A stretch of DNA of 64,000 nucleotides from Hydrogenophaga intermedia (GTDB taxonomy: Bacteria; Pseudomonadota; Gammaproteobacteria; Burkholderiales; Burkholderiaceae_C). The notes below the pieces were generated by a model. That model saw nothing but the letters and a program-made list of their open reading frames with translations, ran no database searches and was not told the DNA's origin. The stretch covers positions 113,042 through 177,041 of the forward strand of contig NZ_JAMBNO010000012.1 of assembly GCF_023715105.1 (NCBI RefSeq), written 5' to 3'. The translations under genes and the position numbers were made by a program. Each line of letters opens with the position of its first letter. The stretch's first letter is position 1. Positions 20,893 through 31,477 of this stretch are shown piece by piece.

Positions 20893-22023
20893 TCAGTGAT
20901 CCTCGGGCAGCCGGTGCAACCAGCCGGCCTCGTACCAATCCCCCAGCAAGGCCTTCGCGTCCTCGCTGGCACCCAGCACCTCGCGCGCGCTCAAGCGTCG
21001 CCGATCGGCGAGCCGGCGCATCAGCCGCGCGTCGGCACCGCCGGCGCGAATGCCTTCGCCGTTGATGAACACGAAGCGCGTGTCGTACATCATGCGCGTG
21101 CGTCGGTCCAGCCTCAAGGCGCCGGGATGCCAGGCCTGCGCAGGCTCTTCGAACCACACCGCAGGCTTGGGCTCGGTCATGACCTCGCCGAGCGCCAACG
21201 CCACCGCTTCGGGCCTTGCCAGGGCACGCTGCAGCGCGGCCATGGCGAAGGCCTGCATGCCTGCGGGCATGCGGGCGGGCATGTCGGTGGCGGGCTGCCT
21301 CGGGTCCTGGTAGAGCACCGGGTCGTCGATGTCTTCACCCAGACGCTGCAGGAGTTCACCGGCCAGGCCGCCGCGCTGCGGCGCGCGAAAGCCGATCGAG
21401 CAGGTCATGCAGTCACCGCCCACGGCATCGCCATCGTGCGCCCAGCGCGGGGGCAGGTAGAGCATGTCGCCGGGCTCCAGCACGAATTCCTGCTCGGGCT
21501 CGAAGCGTTGCAGGATCTTCAGCGGCACATCGGGCTGCAGGCTCAGGTCGGCCTGGCGGCCGATCCGCCAGCGACGCCGGCCCGTGGCCTGCAGCAGGAA
21601 GACGTCGTAACTGTCGAAGTGCGGCCCGACGCCGCCGCCCTCGCTGGCCCAGGAGATCATGAGGTCGTCCAGCCGTGCATCGGGCAAGAAGCGAAAACGC
21701 TGCAGCAGCTCGTGAGCGGCCTCCACGTGCAGGTCCACGCCTTGCACCAGCAGGGTCCAGCCAGGGCGAGACAACGGCGGCAACGCGCGCCGCGCGAACG
21801 GGCCGTGACGCAACGTCCATTGGCCCTCGCGCCGCGCGATCAGACGCGACTCCACGCCCTCACGGCCGGCCAGGTCGAACAGGGCGTCGCGCGACAGCGG
21901 GGCCAGCGGGTCGGCCACGGCCTGGCGAATGAGTAAAGGCTTCTTTTGCCAGTGCCGGCGCATGAACTGCGCCGGCGTGAGGCCGCCCAGGAGCGGCAAC
22001 GCGGTGTCGGGGGAAGGGGTCAT
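20893..22023 (-). CDS. roxA: Ribosomal oxygenase, uL16 arginine hydroxylase
   Basis: A 376-residue JmjC/cupin-fold, Fe(II)- and 2-oxoglutarate-dependent oxygenase of the YcfD/RoxA family, which hydroxylates an arginine of ribosomal protein uL16 in E. coli. The N-terminal FMRRHWQKKPLLIRQA motif is characteristic. Metal ligands are His and Asp in GPHFDSYDVFLLQ and a distal His in YLPPRWAHDG. The C-terminal part matches the YcfD winged-helix/dimerisation region. The start at 22023 has GACAAT 6 nt upstream and no Shine-Dalgarno, suggesting a leaderless message. It diverges from the SlyD-like gene by 14 bp. Confidence 0.88.
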   Translation of the reverse strand: MTPSPDTALPLLGGLTPAQFMRRHWQKKPLLIRQAVADPLAPLSRDALFDLAGREGVESRLIARREGQWTLRHGPFARRALPPLSRPGWTLLVQGVDLHVEAAHELLQRFRFLPDARLDDLMISWASEGGGVGPHFDSYDVFLLQATGRRRWRIGRQADLSLQPDVPLKILQRFEPEQEFVLEPGDMLYLPPRWAHDGDAVGGDCMTCSIGFRAPQRGGLAGELLQRLGEDIDDPVLYQDPRQPATDMPARMPAGMQAFAMAALQRALARPEAVALALGEVMTEPKPAVWFEEPAQAWHPGALRLDRRTRMMYDTRFVFINGEGIRAGGADARLMRRLADRRRLSAREVLGASEDAKALLGDWYEAGWLHRLPEDH

Positions 22024-22037
22024 GGGAGAATTGTCGG

Positions 22038-22601
22038 ATGAAATCCAAGCACCAAGACCCGATGGCCGTGACACCGCAATGCGTGGTGGCGCTGACCTGG
22101 ACGCTCAAAGACACGCTGGGCGAAGTGCTCGACGAACTGGAAGAACCAGTCGAGTTCCTCGTCGGCGGCAGCGATCTGCTGGGCAAGATCGAAGAAGGCC
22201 TCCAGGGCCACCAGGCGGGCGACACGCTGGAGCTCCACCTGGAGCCGATCGACGCCTTTGGCGACTACGACGACCGCCTGCTGTTCCTGGAGCCGCGCGA
22301 ACGCTTCCCGGCCGAACTCGAAGAAGGCATGGGCTTCGAGGGGCTGCCACCCGGCTGCAACCCGGACGCGCCGCGCGACCGCCTGTACTTCGTGAGCGAC
22401 ATCTACCCCGACCACGTGGTGCTCGACGGCAACCATCCGCTGGCCGGTATCGCCTTGCGCATCCACATCAAGCTGCACGCCGTGCGAGAGGCCACCGAGG
22501 AAGAGATCGGCCAGGGCACGCTGGGCGCGGGGTTCTTCCGCACGCAGATCGAACCGACGGACGCGAGCGGCACGCCGCCCGTGCCACCGACGCTGCACTG
22601 A
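22038..22601 (+). CDS. SlyD-like FKBP-type peptidyl-prolyl isomerase
   Basis: A 187-residue FKBP-type isomerase/chaperone. The SlyD pattern is clear: an FKBP start (VVALTWTLKDTLGEVLDELEEPVEFLVGG), then LLGKIEEGLQGHQAGD, then a PxxAYGxxD equivalent (PIDAFGDYDDRL), the inserted flap domain and a closing beta segment. It lacks the histidine/cysteine-rich tail that binds nickel in E. coli SlyD, so a metallochaperone role is unlikely. The first ATG is taken; a second at 22062 is also possible. The gene starts 14 bp from divergent roxA, so their promoters overlap. Confidence 0.85.
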   Translation: MKSKHQDPMAVTPQCVVALTWTLKDTLGEVLDELEEPVEFLVGGSDLLGKIEEGLQGHQAGDTLELHLEPIDAFGDYDDRLLFLEPRERFPAELEEGMGFEGLPPGCNPDAPRDRLYFVSDIYPDHVVLDGNHPLAGIALRIHIKLHAVREATEEEIGQGTLGAGFFRTQIEPTDASGTPPVPPTLH

Positions 22602-22611
22602 GCGCAGGGCT

Positions 22612-23061
22612 TCAGCCGCGACCCGTTGAGCCGTAGCCGCCGCTGCCGCGTGCGCTTTCGGCAGCGAACTCGCTCACCACGTTGAAGCGCGCCTGCACCA
22701 CGGGCACGATGACCATCTGCGCAATGCGCTCCATGGGTTCGATGGTGAACGCCACGTCGCTGCGGTTCCAGGCGCTCACCATGAGCTGGCCCTGGTAGTC
22801 GCTGTCGATCAGGCCCACGAGGTTGCCGAGCACGATGCCGTGCTTGTGACCCAGGCCCGAGCGCGGCAGGATGAGCGCCGCGTAGCCCGGGTCCGCCAGG
22901 TGCACCGCCAGACCGGTGGGCACCAGCTGCCAGGCATTGGGCGCCAGCGTGAGCGGAGCGTCCAGGCAGGCGCGCAGGTCCAGCCCCGCGCTGCCGGGCG
23001 TGGCGTAGGCGGGCATCTGCGCGGCCATGCGCGCATCGAGCACCTTCACATCGATCTGCAC
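22612..23061 (-). CDS. dut: Deoxyuridine triphosphate nucleotidohydrolase
   Basis: Hydrolyses dUTP to dUMP, keeping uracil out of DNA and feeding dTMP synthesis. The 149-residue trimeric dUTPase has its five motifs: [32 protein letters not shown] and the Gly-rich tail [12 protein letters not shown]. The start is a GTG at 23061, giving [13 protein letters not shown] to match the usual N-terminus; a frame continuing upstream overlaps dctM and is not credible. It follows dctM by 10 bp on the same strand. Confidence 0.93.
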   Translation of the reverse strand: MQIDVKVLDARMAAQMPAYATPGSAGLDLRACLDAPLTLAPNAWQLVPTGLAVHLADPGYAALILPRSGLGHKHGIVLGNLVGLIDSDYQGQLMVSAWNRSDVAFTIEPMERIAQMVIVPVVQARFNVVSEFAAESARGSGGYGSTGRG

Positions 23062-23071
23062 GGCAGCGCCC

Positions 23072-24883
<1,812 letters not shown>

Positions 24884-24894
24884 GGTGTGCTCAC

Positions 24895-25491
24895 TCAGGC
24901 TTTGGTGCCGGCGGTCGCATCGCTGTTGGCGAGTTCCTTGAGCAGGACCTCGGTCTCATCGGGCTCCTTGTGGGCCAGCACGTCGGGGCCCGCGCCAGCC
25001 AGGAAGGCCGCGCGCTTGATCAACTCGGACGCGCCCTGCGCCAGCAGGACCGCGAAACCCAGCGGAATCAGCAACATGACCGGCCAGCGGATCAGCCCGC
25101 CAGCGTTGGACGACATTTCGCCGGAGGTCCAGGCGCGCTCGAACACCGGCCAGCCTTCGTAGATCAGCATCAGGCACAGCGGCACCAGGAACACCACGAT
25201 GCCGATGATGTCGATCCAGTTGCGCGTGCGCGGGCTGAAGCGGGTGGAGAGAAAGTCGATGCGCACGTGCACGTTGCGAAGAAAGGCGTAGCCGCCCCCA
25301 AGCAGGAACACCGCAGCGAACAGGTACCACTGCACTTCCAGCCAGGCGTTGGAGCTGACACCGAAGACCTTGCGCACGATGGCGTTGCCGGCGCTGATCA
25401 GCGTGGCGGCCAGGATGAACCACATCATCAAGCGACCCAGCAGGTCGTTGAAGCGGTCGATGACGGAGGAGATTTTGAGTAGGGCTTGCAT
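24895..25491 (-). CDS. dctQ: TRAP transporter small permease DctQ
   Basis: A 198-residue four-helix membrane protein linking the binding protein to DctM. The family motif around HVRIDFLSTRFSPRTRNWID and the preceding WLEVQWYLFAAVFLLGGGYAF are typical of the long DctQ type paired with large DctM subunits. An AAGGGG ribosome site lies five bases before the ATG. A terminator hairpin separates it from dctP upstream, so its expression probably depends on read-through or a separate weak start. Confidence 0.9.
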   Translation of the reverse strand: MQALLKISSVIDRFNDLLGRLMMWFILAATLISAGNAIVRKVFGVSSNAWLEVQWYLFAAVFLLGGGYAFLRNVHVRIDFLSTRFSPRTRNWIDIIGIVVFLVPLCLMLIYEGWPVFERAWTSGEMSSNAGGLIRWPVMLLIPLGFAVLLAQGASELIKRAAFLAGAGPDVLAHKEPDETEVLLKELANSDATAGTKA

Positions 25492-25598
25492 GGAGACCCC
25501 TTGACAGGCGGGTACGCCGGGCGGAGCCCGACAGTCTAGCCTGCGGCGTCAGGCGCAGGCTGTTGAACGGCTGACGTGCGCAGGACGCAAAGCACCAG

Positions 25599-25622
25599 AA
25601 AAAAGCCCCGCCGAAGCGGGGC
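25599..25622 (-). terminator. Intrinsic terminator after dctP
   Basis: On the reverse strand GCCCCGC, loop TTCG, GCGGGGC, then six Ts. A textbook rho-independent terminator 21 nt after the dctP stop and about 110 nt before dctQ. Confidence 0.85.
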
Positions 25623-25642
25623 GCGATGCGCTCGGCCCGGGC

Positions 25643-26722
25643 TCAGAGCTTGGCCGATTGCATGTAGCGATCGAACTGCGCTTCGGTGAAACGGAACCAG
25701 AGGTTCTGGTCGCGACGGAAGTTCGAGTAGTCGGCGTAGATCTTCTTCCAGTTCGGGTTGCTGGCCGAGAGTTCGCTGTAGAGCGCCATCGATTCCTTGT
25801 AGGCCAGGTCCATCACCGATTTCGGGAACGCCAGTACCTTGGCGCCGCCGGCGACCAGGCGCTTGAGAGCGGCCGGGTTGCGCGCGTCGTAGCGGGCCTG
25901 CATCACGGTATGGGCGTGCGAAGCAGACACTTCGACGATGGCCTTGTTCTCGGCCGACAGCGCGTTGTACGCAGCCTTGTTGACGTAGAACTCGAGCTGC
26001 GCGCCGCCTTCCCACCAGCCGGGGTAGTAGTAGTTGCGGGCAACCTTCTGGAAGCCGAGCTTCTCGTCGTCGTACGGGCCCACCCATTCGGTGGCGTCGA
26101 TGGTGCCTTTCTCCAACGCCTGATAGATCTCGCCACCGGGGATGTTCTGGGGCACACCGCCCATGCGCGTGAGCACCTTGCCGGCAAAGCCGCCGATGCG
26201 CATCTTCATGCCCTTGATGTCGGCAGCGCTCTTGATCTCCTTGCGGTACCAGCCACCCATCTGGGCACCGGTGTTGCCGCCAGGGAAGTTCACCATGTTG
26301 TACTGGTCGTAGAACTCGCGGAACAGCTTGAGACCGTTGCCGTCGTACATCCACGCGGTGAGCTGGCGGCTGTTCAGGCCGAACGGAATGGCCGTGGCCA
26401 TCGCGAAGGTGTCATCCTTGCCGAAGAAGTAGTACGGAGCGGTGTGGCCCATCTCGACGGTACCGGCCTGCACCGCATCCACCACACCGAACGCGGGCAC
26501 CAGTTCACCGGGCGCGTGCACCGTCACATCGAATTTGCCACCGGACATGGCCTTGACCGACTGTGCGAACACGTCGGCCGCCCCGTGGATGGTGTCCAGA
26601 GCCTTGGGGAAGCTGGAAGTCAGGCGCCAGCGAATGGCGGCCTGGGCATGCACCGCAGGCGCGGCACCGGCGGCGAGCACGCCGGCGATACCGGCGTGCT
26701 TGATGAGGGAACGACGATCCAT
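25643..26722 (-). CDS. dctP: TRAP transporter substrate-binding protein DctP (TakP-like)
   Basis: The 359-residue periplasmic binding protein of the TRAP system. It opens with a twin-arginine-like signal (MDRRSLIKHAGIAG...AVHAQA) and continues RWRLTSSFPKALDTIHGAADVFA, a pattern typical of the TakP/alpha-keto-acid branch. SIQ-like specificity cannot be read, so 2-oxo acids are a family-based guess. The ATG at 26722 has a GGAG site nine bases upstream; an in-frame TTG three codons earlier overlaps that spacing. It is the promoter-proximal gene, followed by a terminator, which would give more binding protein than permease. Confidence 0.9.
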   Translation of the reverse strand: MDRRSLIKHAGIAGVLAAGAAPAVHAQAAIRWRLTSSFPKALDTIHGAADVFAQSVKAMSGGKFDVTVHAPGELVPAFGVVDAVQAGTVEMGHTAPYYFFGKDDTFAMATAIPFGLNSRQLTAWMYDGNGLKLFREFYDQYNMVNFPGGNTGAQMGGWYRKEIKSAADIKGMKMRIGGFAGKVLTRMGGVPQNIPGGEIYQALEKGTIDATEWVGPYDDEKLGFQKVARNYYYPGWWEGGAQLEFYVNKAAYNALSAENKAIVEVSASHAHTVMQARYDARNPAALKRLVAGGAKVLAFPKSVMDLAYKESMALYSELSASNPNWKKIYADYSNFRRDQNLWFRFTEAQFDRYMQSAKL

Positions 26723-26828
26723 TTGCTTCAACTCCGTGGTTTGTATTGCTTGTCCCGCAGCTGGGCTGCGGGTGCCGTCGAGGCCAAGGAATTCTAGGAA
26801 CGCCTCCCTGGGCGCCCTTGCGGGTTTT

Positions 26829-26843
26829 CCCTTGCAGCAAGGG
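26829..26843. promoter_or_regulatory. Interrupted palindrome upstream of dctP
   Basis: CCCTTGC-A-GCAAGGG, a perfect 7-bp inverted repeat around one base, ~107 bp before the dctP start in the dxs-dctP intergenic region (26723-26914). It could be an operator for the TRAP genes; the loop is too small for a hairpin. No regulator is adjacent. Confidence 0.35.
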
Positions 26844-26914
26844 CATACCCGGGTTCCCGTTCAGGGATTCGTCAGGCTCACGGCCGGCACGCACCACACC
26901 GGTGCGCGGGCTGA

Positions 26915-28846
26915 TCACGCCACGATCTTGAGGCCCGACGAGCCGTCCAGCAGCGTGCCGAAGCGTTCGCGCACCGAGCGCTCGATGCCGGCCGCATCGA
27001 GGCCCTGCAGCGACAGCAGCCTGGCCGGATCGCCGTGCTCGATGAATGCATCCGGCAGGCCCAGCGTCATCACAGGCAGGCTCAGGCCCTCGATCTGCAG
27101 GGCCTCCATCACGGCACTGCCCGCACCGCCCATGACACAGCCCTCTTCCACCGTGACGATGGCATCGTGTGTGCGGGCGATCTCGCGCAGCAGGTCCAGA
27201 TCGAGTGGCTTGGCCCAGCGCATGTTGGCCACGCTGGCGCCGAGCTTCTCGCCCGCGGCAAGTGCCGGGTAGAGCAAGGTGCCGAAGGCCAGAATGGCCA
27301 CCCCGCGGCCCTTGCGGCGCAGCTCGCCCTTGCCGAACGGCAGGCCGTCGAGTCCCTCGGGCTGCGCCGCACCCACGCCGGCACCGCGCGGGTAACGCAC
27401 AGCCACCGGGTGCTCCTGCGCGAACGCGGTGGATAGCAGCTGGCGGCATTCGGCTTCGTCAGCGGGGCAGGCCACCGACACGTTGGGAATGCAGCGCAGG
27501 TAGGCGATGTCGTAGGCTCCGGCGTGCGTGGCACCGTCGGCACCCACCAGGCCCGCGCGATCCAGCGCGAAGACCACTGGCAGGTTCTGCAACGCCACGT
27601 CGTGGATGAGCTGGTCGTAGGCGCGCTGCAGGAACGTGGAGTAGATGGCCACCACCGGCTTCATGCCCTCGCAGGCCAGCCCGGCCGCGAAGGTGACGGC
27701 GTGCTGCTCGGCGATGCCGACGTCGAAATAGCGGCCCGGAAAGCGGCGCTCGAACTCCACCATGCCCGAGCCCTCGCGCATGGCTGGCGTGATGCCGACC
27801 AGGCGCGGGTCGGCGGCCGCCATGTCGCACAACCACTGGCCGAACACCTGCGTGAAGGTGGGCTTGGGTGGCGTGGCGGGCTTGGTCAGGCCCACGGCCG
27901 GGTCGAACTTGCCCGGGCCGTGGTACGCAATGGGGTCGGCTTCCGCGAGCTTGTAGCCCTGCCCCTTCTTCGTCACGACGTGCAGGAACTGCGGACCGTC
28001 GTTGTCGTCGAGCAGCTGGCGGATGTTCTCCAGCGTGGGGATGAGCGAGTCGAGGTCGTGCCCATCGATGGGCCCGATGTAGTTGAAGCCGAATTTCTCG
28101 AACAGCGTGGCAGGCACCACCATGCCCTTGGCCTGCTCTTCCAGCCGCTTGGCCAGCTCGAACAGCGGCGGCGCGCCCTTGAGCACCTGCTTGCCCATGT
28201 GCTTGGCAGCCGAATAGAAACGCCCGCTCATGAGTTGCGCGAGGTAGCGGTTGAGCGCCCCCACCGGCGGCGAGATCGACATGTCGTTGTCGTTGAGCAC
28301 CACGAGCAGTCGGCCATCGGCCACGCCGGCGTTGTTCAGTGCCTCGAAGGCCATGCCGGCCGTCATGGCGCCGTCGCCGATGATGGCCACGGCACGCCGC
28401 CCTTCCCCCTTGGCCCTGGCGGCCATGGCCATGCCCAGCGCGGCCGAGATGCTGGTTGAAGAATGCGCGGTGCCGAAGGTGTCGTACTCGCTCTCGCTGC
28501 GACGCGGGAAGCCGCTGAGGCCGTCGAGCTGGCGCAAGGTGTGCATGCGCTCGCGACGACCGGTGAGGATCTTGTGCGGGTAGGTCTGGTGGCCAACGTC
28601 CCACACCAGCCGGTCCTCGGGGGTGTTGAACACGTAGTGCAGCGCGATGGTGAGCTCAACCGTTCCCAGGTTGGAGCTCAGGTGACCACCGGTGCGTGCC
28701 ACGCTGTGCAGCAGGTAGTCACGCAATTCGTCGGCCAGCGGCCGCAACTGCGCGCGCGTGAGTTTGCGCAGATCAGCCGGTGCATTGACGGTCTGCAGCA
28801 AGGCGTTGGCGGGCACGCCGGGTTGCGGTTCCTGGATCGGGTTCAT
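26915..28846 (-). CDS. dxs: 1-deoxy-D-xylulose-5-phosphate synthase
   Basis: Thiamine-diphosphate enzyme joining pyruvate and glyceraldehyde 3-phosphate, the entry step of the MEP isoprenoid pathway and also a precursor route for thiamine and pyridoxal. The 643-residue protein has [18 protein letters not shown] for ThDP/Mg binding, the catalytic HLSSNLG histidine region, and the transketolase motif [17 protein letters not shown]. An AGGAG site precedes the ATG. It is the last gene of xseB-ispA-dxs, starting 15 bp after the ispA stop, so supply and use of isoprenoid precursors are co-ordered. Confidence 0.96.
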   Translation of the reverse strand: MNPIQEPQPGVPANALLQTVNAPADLRKLTRAQLRPLADELRDYLLHSVARTGGHLSSNLGTVELTIALHYVFNTPEDRLVWDVGHQTYPHKILTGRRERMHTLRQLDGLSGFPRRSESEYDTFGTAHSSTSISAALGMAMAARAKGEGRRAVAIIGDGAMTAGMAFEALNNAGVADGRLLVVLNDNDMSISPPVGALNRYLAQLMSGRFYSAAKHMGKQVLKGAPPLFELAKRLEEQAKGMVVPATLFEKFGFNYIGPIDGHDLDSLIPTLENIRQLLDDNDGPQFLHVVTKKGQGYKLAEADPIAYHGPGKFDPAVGLTKPATPPKPTFTQVFGQWLCDMAAADPRLVGITPAMREGSGMVEFERRFPGRYFDVGIAEQHAVTFAAGLACEGMKPVVAIYSTFLQRAYDQLIHDVALQNLPVVFALDRAGLVGADGATHAGAYDIAYLRCIPNVSVACPADEAECRQLLSTAFAQEHPVAVRYPRGAGVGAAQPEGLDGLPFGKGELRRKGRGVAILAFGTLLYPALAAGEKLGASVANMRWAKPLDLDLLREIARTHDAIVTVEEGCVMGGAGSAVMEALQIEGLSLPVMTLGLPDAFIEHGDPARLLSLQGLDAAGIERSVRERFGTLLDGSSGLKIVA

Positions 28847-28861
28847 CTTGTTTTCTCCTGC

Positions 28862-29761
28862 TCAGGAGCGGCGCTGGCCCACCCAGTCGGCCAGGGCGTG
28901 CAAGGTGGCGGTGTGGGGCAGGCCGCTGCGCTCCAGTGCGGCGTGGGCCTGCGCGAGAACGGCGTCGGCATAGGCCTGCGCCTCGGCCAACCCCATCAGG
29001 GACACGAAGGTGGGTTTGTCGGCGGCGGCGTCCTTACCGGCGGTCTTGCCCAGCGTGGCCGAATCGGCGGTCACGTCGAGGATGTCGTCCACCACCTGGA
29101 ACGCCAGGCCCAGGTGGGCGCCGTAATCGGCCAGCGCGGCCTGTACCGCGGGCGCAGGCGACGCGGTGGCCGCGCCCATGGTGACGCTGGCCTGCAGCAG
29201 GGCGCCGGTCTTGCGCCGGTGCATGGCTTCGAGGGCTGGTCGATCCAGCGCGATGCCCACACTGGCCAGGTCCACGGCCTGGCCGCCTGCCATGCCGTCG
29301 GCCCCGGCCGCGAGCGCAAGCAAGCGGCACAGCCGCGCGCTCATGGCATCGGGCAGCGTGGCGTCGCCCGGCACCAGCAGTTCGAACGCCAGGGCCTGCA
29401 GCGCATCGCCGGCCAGCAGGGCCTGGGCCTCGCCGAAGCGCACGTGCACGGTGGGCTTGCCTCGCCGCAGCACATCGTTGTCCATGCAGGGCATGTCGTC
29501 GTGCACGAGCGAGTAGGCGTGAATCAGCTCGACCGCACAGGCCGCGCGCAGGGCGGCATCGGCCCGTCCGCCCACGGCTTCGCACGTGGCCAGCACCAGC
29601 AGCGGGCGCAGGCGTTTGCCGCCATCGAGCACCGCGTAGCGCATGGCCTCGCCCAGGCCGGCGGGCGCGTCGGCGCGCACGAAGCGCGACAGCGCCTGCT
29701 CCACCTCAGCCTGGCGTGCGGCGCGCCAGGCCGCAAACGTGTCGGGAATCACGGCGTTCAT
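28862..29761 (-). CDS. ispA: Farnesyl/geranyl diphosphate synthase
   Basis: Trans-polyprenyl synthase of 299 residues that builds geranyl and farnesyl diphosphate for quinones and undecaprenyl carriers. The first aspartate-rich motif is DDMPCMDND and the second is DDILD, with GGKRLRP at the substrate pocket. The start at 29761 (MNAVIPDTF) overlaps the xseB stop in an ATGA, showing translational coupling; the frame also stays open upstream across xseB but that stretch is antiframe noise. Confidence 0.94.
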   Translation of the reverse strand: MNAVIPDTFAAWRAARQAEVEQALSRFVRADAPAGLGEAMRYAVLDGGKRLRPLLVLATCEAVGGRADAALRAACAVELIHAYSLVHDDMPCMDNDVLRRGKPTVHVRFGEAQALLAGDALQALAFELLVPGDATLPDAMSARLCRLLALAAGADGMAGGQAVDLASVGIALDRPALEAMHRRKTGALLQASVTMGAATASPAPAVQAALADYGAHLGLAFQVVDDILDVTADSATLGKTAGKDAAADKPTFVSLMGLAEAQAYADAVLAQAHAALERSGLPHTATLHALADWVGQRRS

Positions 29762-30012
29762 GGCGCCTCCCAGGGGCGGGTCTGCCCCGCCTCGAAGACC
29801 TGGATCTGCTGCTCCACCGCCTGCAAGCGCTCGCGGCAAAAGGCCAGCAGCTCGGCGCCGCGCTGATAGCGTGCCAGCAGTTGATCGAGCGGGAGCTGGC
29901 CGGCATCGAGCTGACCGACCAGTTGTTCGAGTTCCTGCAGAGCGGCCTCGTAGCTTTCTGCCACCGGTGCCGCCGGCGCCGGCGTGGAAGTGCGGGAATT
30001 CGATGGGGGCAT
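29758..30012 (-). CDS. xseB: Exodeoxyribonuclease VII small subunit
   Basis: An 84-residue helical protein, the small subunit of exonuclease VII, which degrades single-stranded [35 protein letters not shown] is the family helix-turn-helix-like hairpin, described here by its full span at about residues 21-52. The first 19 residues are Pro/Ala/Ser-rich and variable. xseB next to ispA and dxs is the usual bacterial arrangement. A reverse TAGAAT box lies 48 nt upstream. Confidence 0.92.
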   Translation of the reverse strand: MPPSNSRTSTPAPAAPVAESYEAALQELEQLVGQLDAGQLPLDQLLARYQRGAELLAFCRERLQAVEQQIQVFEAGQTRPWEAP

Positions 30013-30059
30013 GGCCTGAACGAACGGACACCCCGGAGGGGTGGGGGGAAAGACCGTTC

Positions 30060-30065
30060 ATTCTA
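30060..30065 (-). promoter_or_regulatory. Candidate -10 box for xseB-ispA-dxs
   Basis: Reverse-strand TAGAAT, 47 nt before the xseB ATG, in the 242-bp divergent region shared with the Rieske oxygenase gene. Confidence 0.4.
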
Positions 30066-30110
30066 GCGAGGCCCCTCTGACGGACGGCCTGCCCCTCTTT
30101 CCCCCGGGGG

Positions 30111-30116
30111 TACAAT
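30111..30116 (+). promoter_or_regulatory. Candidate -10 box for the Rieske oxygenase gene
   Basis: TACAAT on the forward strand, predicting an RNA leader of about 130 nt before the ATG at 30255. The leader carries a T-run (30125-30131) and the hairpin at 30141-30157. Confidence 0.4.
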
Positions 30117-30140
30117 CCCGGCTCTTTTTTTCCGAAACGA

Positions 30141-30157
30141 CGGGCTCCTTGAGCCCG
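30141..30157 (+). other. Hairpin in the Rieske gene leader
   Basis: CGGGCTC, loop CTT, GAGCCCG: a perfect 7-bp stem. There is no T-tract after it, so it is not a standard terminator. The upstream CCGGCTC segment at 30118-30124 could compete for the GAGCCCG arm, giving a possible switch; this is inference. Confidence 0.4.
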
Positions 30158-30254
30158 GAGGGACGCACCACTTCACCCTTCCCGCGCGAATTCGTCTGAC
30201 GAGCACAGCGCTTCCCTGCCCCTTCATAGGGGGAGTCTTCAGGTCCAGGACGCC

Positions 30255-31415
30255 ATGTCTGATTTGAGTCTTCAACTGCAGCAGGCCAAAAGCCAATTCC
30301 CGGTGTCGAGTTACTTCGACCAGGCGCTGTTCCAGCGCGAGCTGGAGACGATCTTCCAGCGCGGGCCCCGCTATGTGGGGCACGCTCTCTCGGTGCCGAA
30401 CGTCGGCGACTATTCCACCCTGCCTCAGGAGGGCGAAGGTCGTGCGCTGGTGCGCACGCCCTCGGGCATCGAGCTCATCTCCAACGTCTGCCGCCACCGG
30501 CAGGCGGTGATGCTCAGGGGCAAAGGTAACCTGGGCGAACAAAAGCCCGGGCATGCCGGCGGCAACATCGTTTGCCCCCTGCACCGCTGGACTTACAGCG
30601 GTGCCAACACGCCCCAGGGCGGGGGCAAGGCCGGTCAGCTGCTGGGCGCGCCGCACTTCGAGCAGGACCCCTGCCTGAACCTCAACAACTACCGGCTGCG
30701 GGAGTGGAACGGCCTGCTGTTCGAGGACAACGGCGTCGACATCGCGGCCGATCTGGCCGGCATGGGCCCGGCGTCGCAGCTCAGCTTCGAGGGCATGGTG
30801 CTCGACCACGTCGAGCTGCACGAGTGCAACTACAACTGGAAGACCTTCATCGAGGTCTACCTCGAGGACTACCACGTCGGACCGTTCCACCCGGGCCTGG
30901 GCAACTTCGTCACGTGCGAAGACCTGCGCTGGGAGTTCAAACCCGAGTATTCGGTGCAGACCGTGGGCGCGCAGAACCTGTTGCAGAAAGCAGGCAGCCC
31001 GACCTACCAGCGTTGGCATGAGGCGCTGATGCGCTACCGCGGCGGCGAGCTGCCCTCGCACGGTGCCATCTGGCTCACCTACTACCCGCACATCATGGTC
31101 GAGTGGTACCCGCACGTGCTCACCGTCTCGACGCTGCACCCCATCAGTGTGGACAAGACGCTGAACATGGTGGCCTTCTTCTACCCCGAAGAAATCGCCG
31201 CCTTCGAGCGCGAGTTCGTGGAGGCGCAGCGCGCGGCCTACATGGAAACCTGCGTCGAGGACGACGAGATCGCCGAGCGCATGGACGCGGGCCGCAAGGC
31301 CCTGCTCGCTCGCGGCGACAACGAGGTCGGCCCGTACCAGAGCCCGATGGAAGACGGCATGCAGCACTTCCACGAGTGGTACCGGCGCAAGATGGGCGCG
31401 GCCTTCGCGGGCTGA
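30255..31415 (+). CDS. Rieske-type aromatic ring-hydroxylating oxygenase, alpha subunit
   Basis: A 386-residue oxygenase large-subunit family protein. The N-terminal Rieske [2Fe-2S] domain has Cys79-x-His81 and Cys107-x2-His110 (CRHR, CPLHRW). The catalytic domain has Glu200, Asp205, His207 and His212 in FIEVYLEDYHVGPFHPG, the bridge and mononuclear iron site. Substrate is unknown; the family includes choline/carnitine- and aromatic-type oxygenases. No ferredoxin, reductase or small subunit gene is adjacent, so electrons must come from elsewhere. The next gene is a drug/metabolite permease 62 bp downstream. Confidence 0.9.
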   Translation: MSDLSLQLQQAKSQFPVSSYFDQALFQRELETIFQRGPRYVGHALSVPNVGDYSTLPQEGEGRALVRTPSGIELISNVCRHRQAVMLRGKGNLGEQKPGHAGGNIVCPLHRWTYSGANTPQGGGKAGQLLGAPHFEQDPCLNLNNYRLREWNGLLFEDNGVDIAADLAGMGPASQLSFEGMVLDHVELHECNYNWKTFIEVYLEDYHVGPFHPGLGNFVTCEDLRWEFKPEYSVQTVGAQNLLQKAGSPTYQRWHEALMRYRGGELPSHGAIWLTYYPHIMVEWYPHVLTVSTLHPISVDKTLNMVAFFYPEEIAAFEREFVEAQRAAYMETCVEDDEIAERMDAGRKALLARGDNEVGPYQSPMEDGMQHFHEWYRRKMGAAFAG

Positions 31416-31477
31416 TCGGAGCCATCATCCACCGCGTCCGCGCAACGCCGTTGCTCCCGACGAAGAGGGCCTGAACG

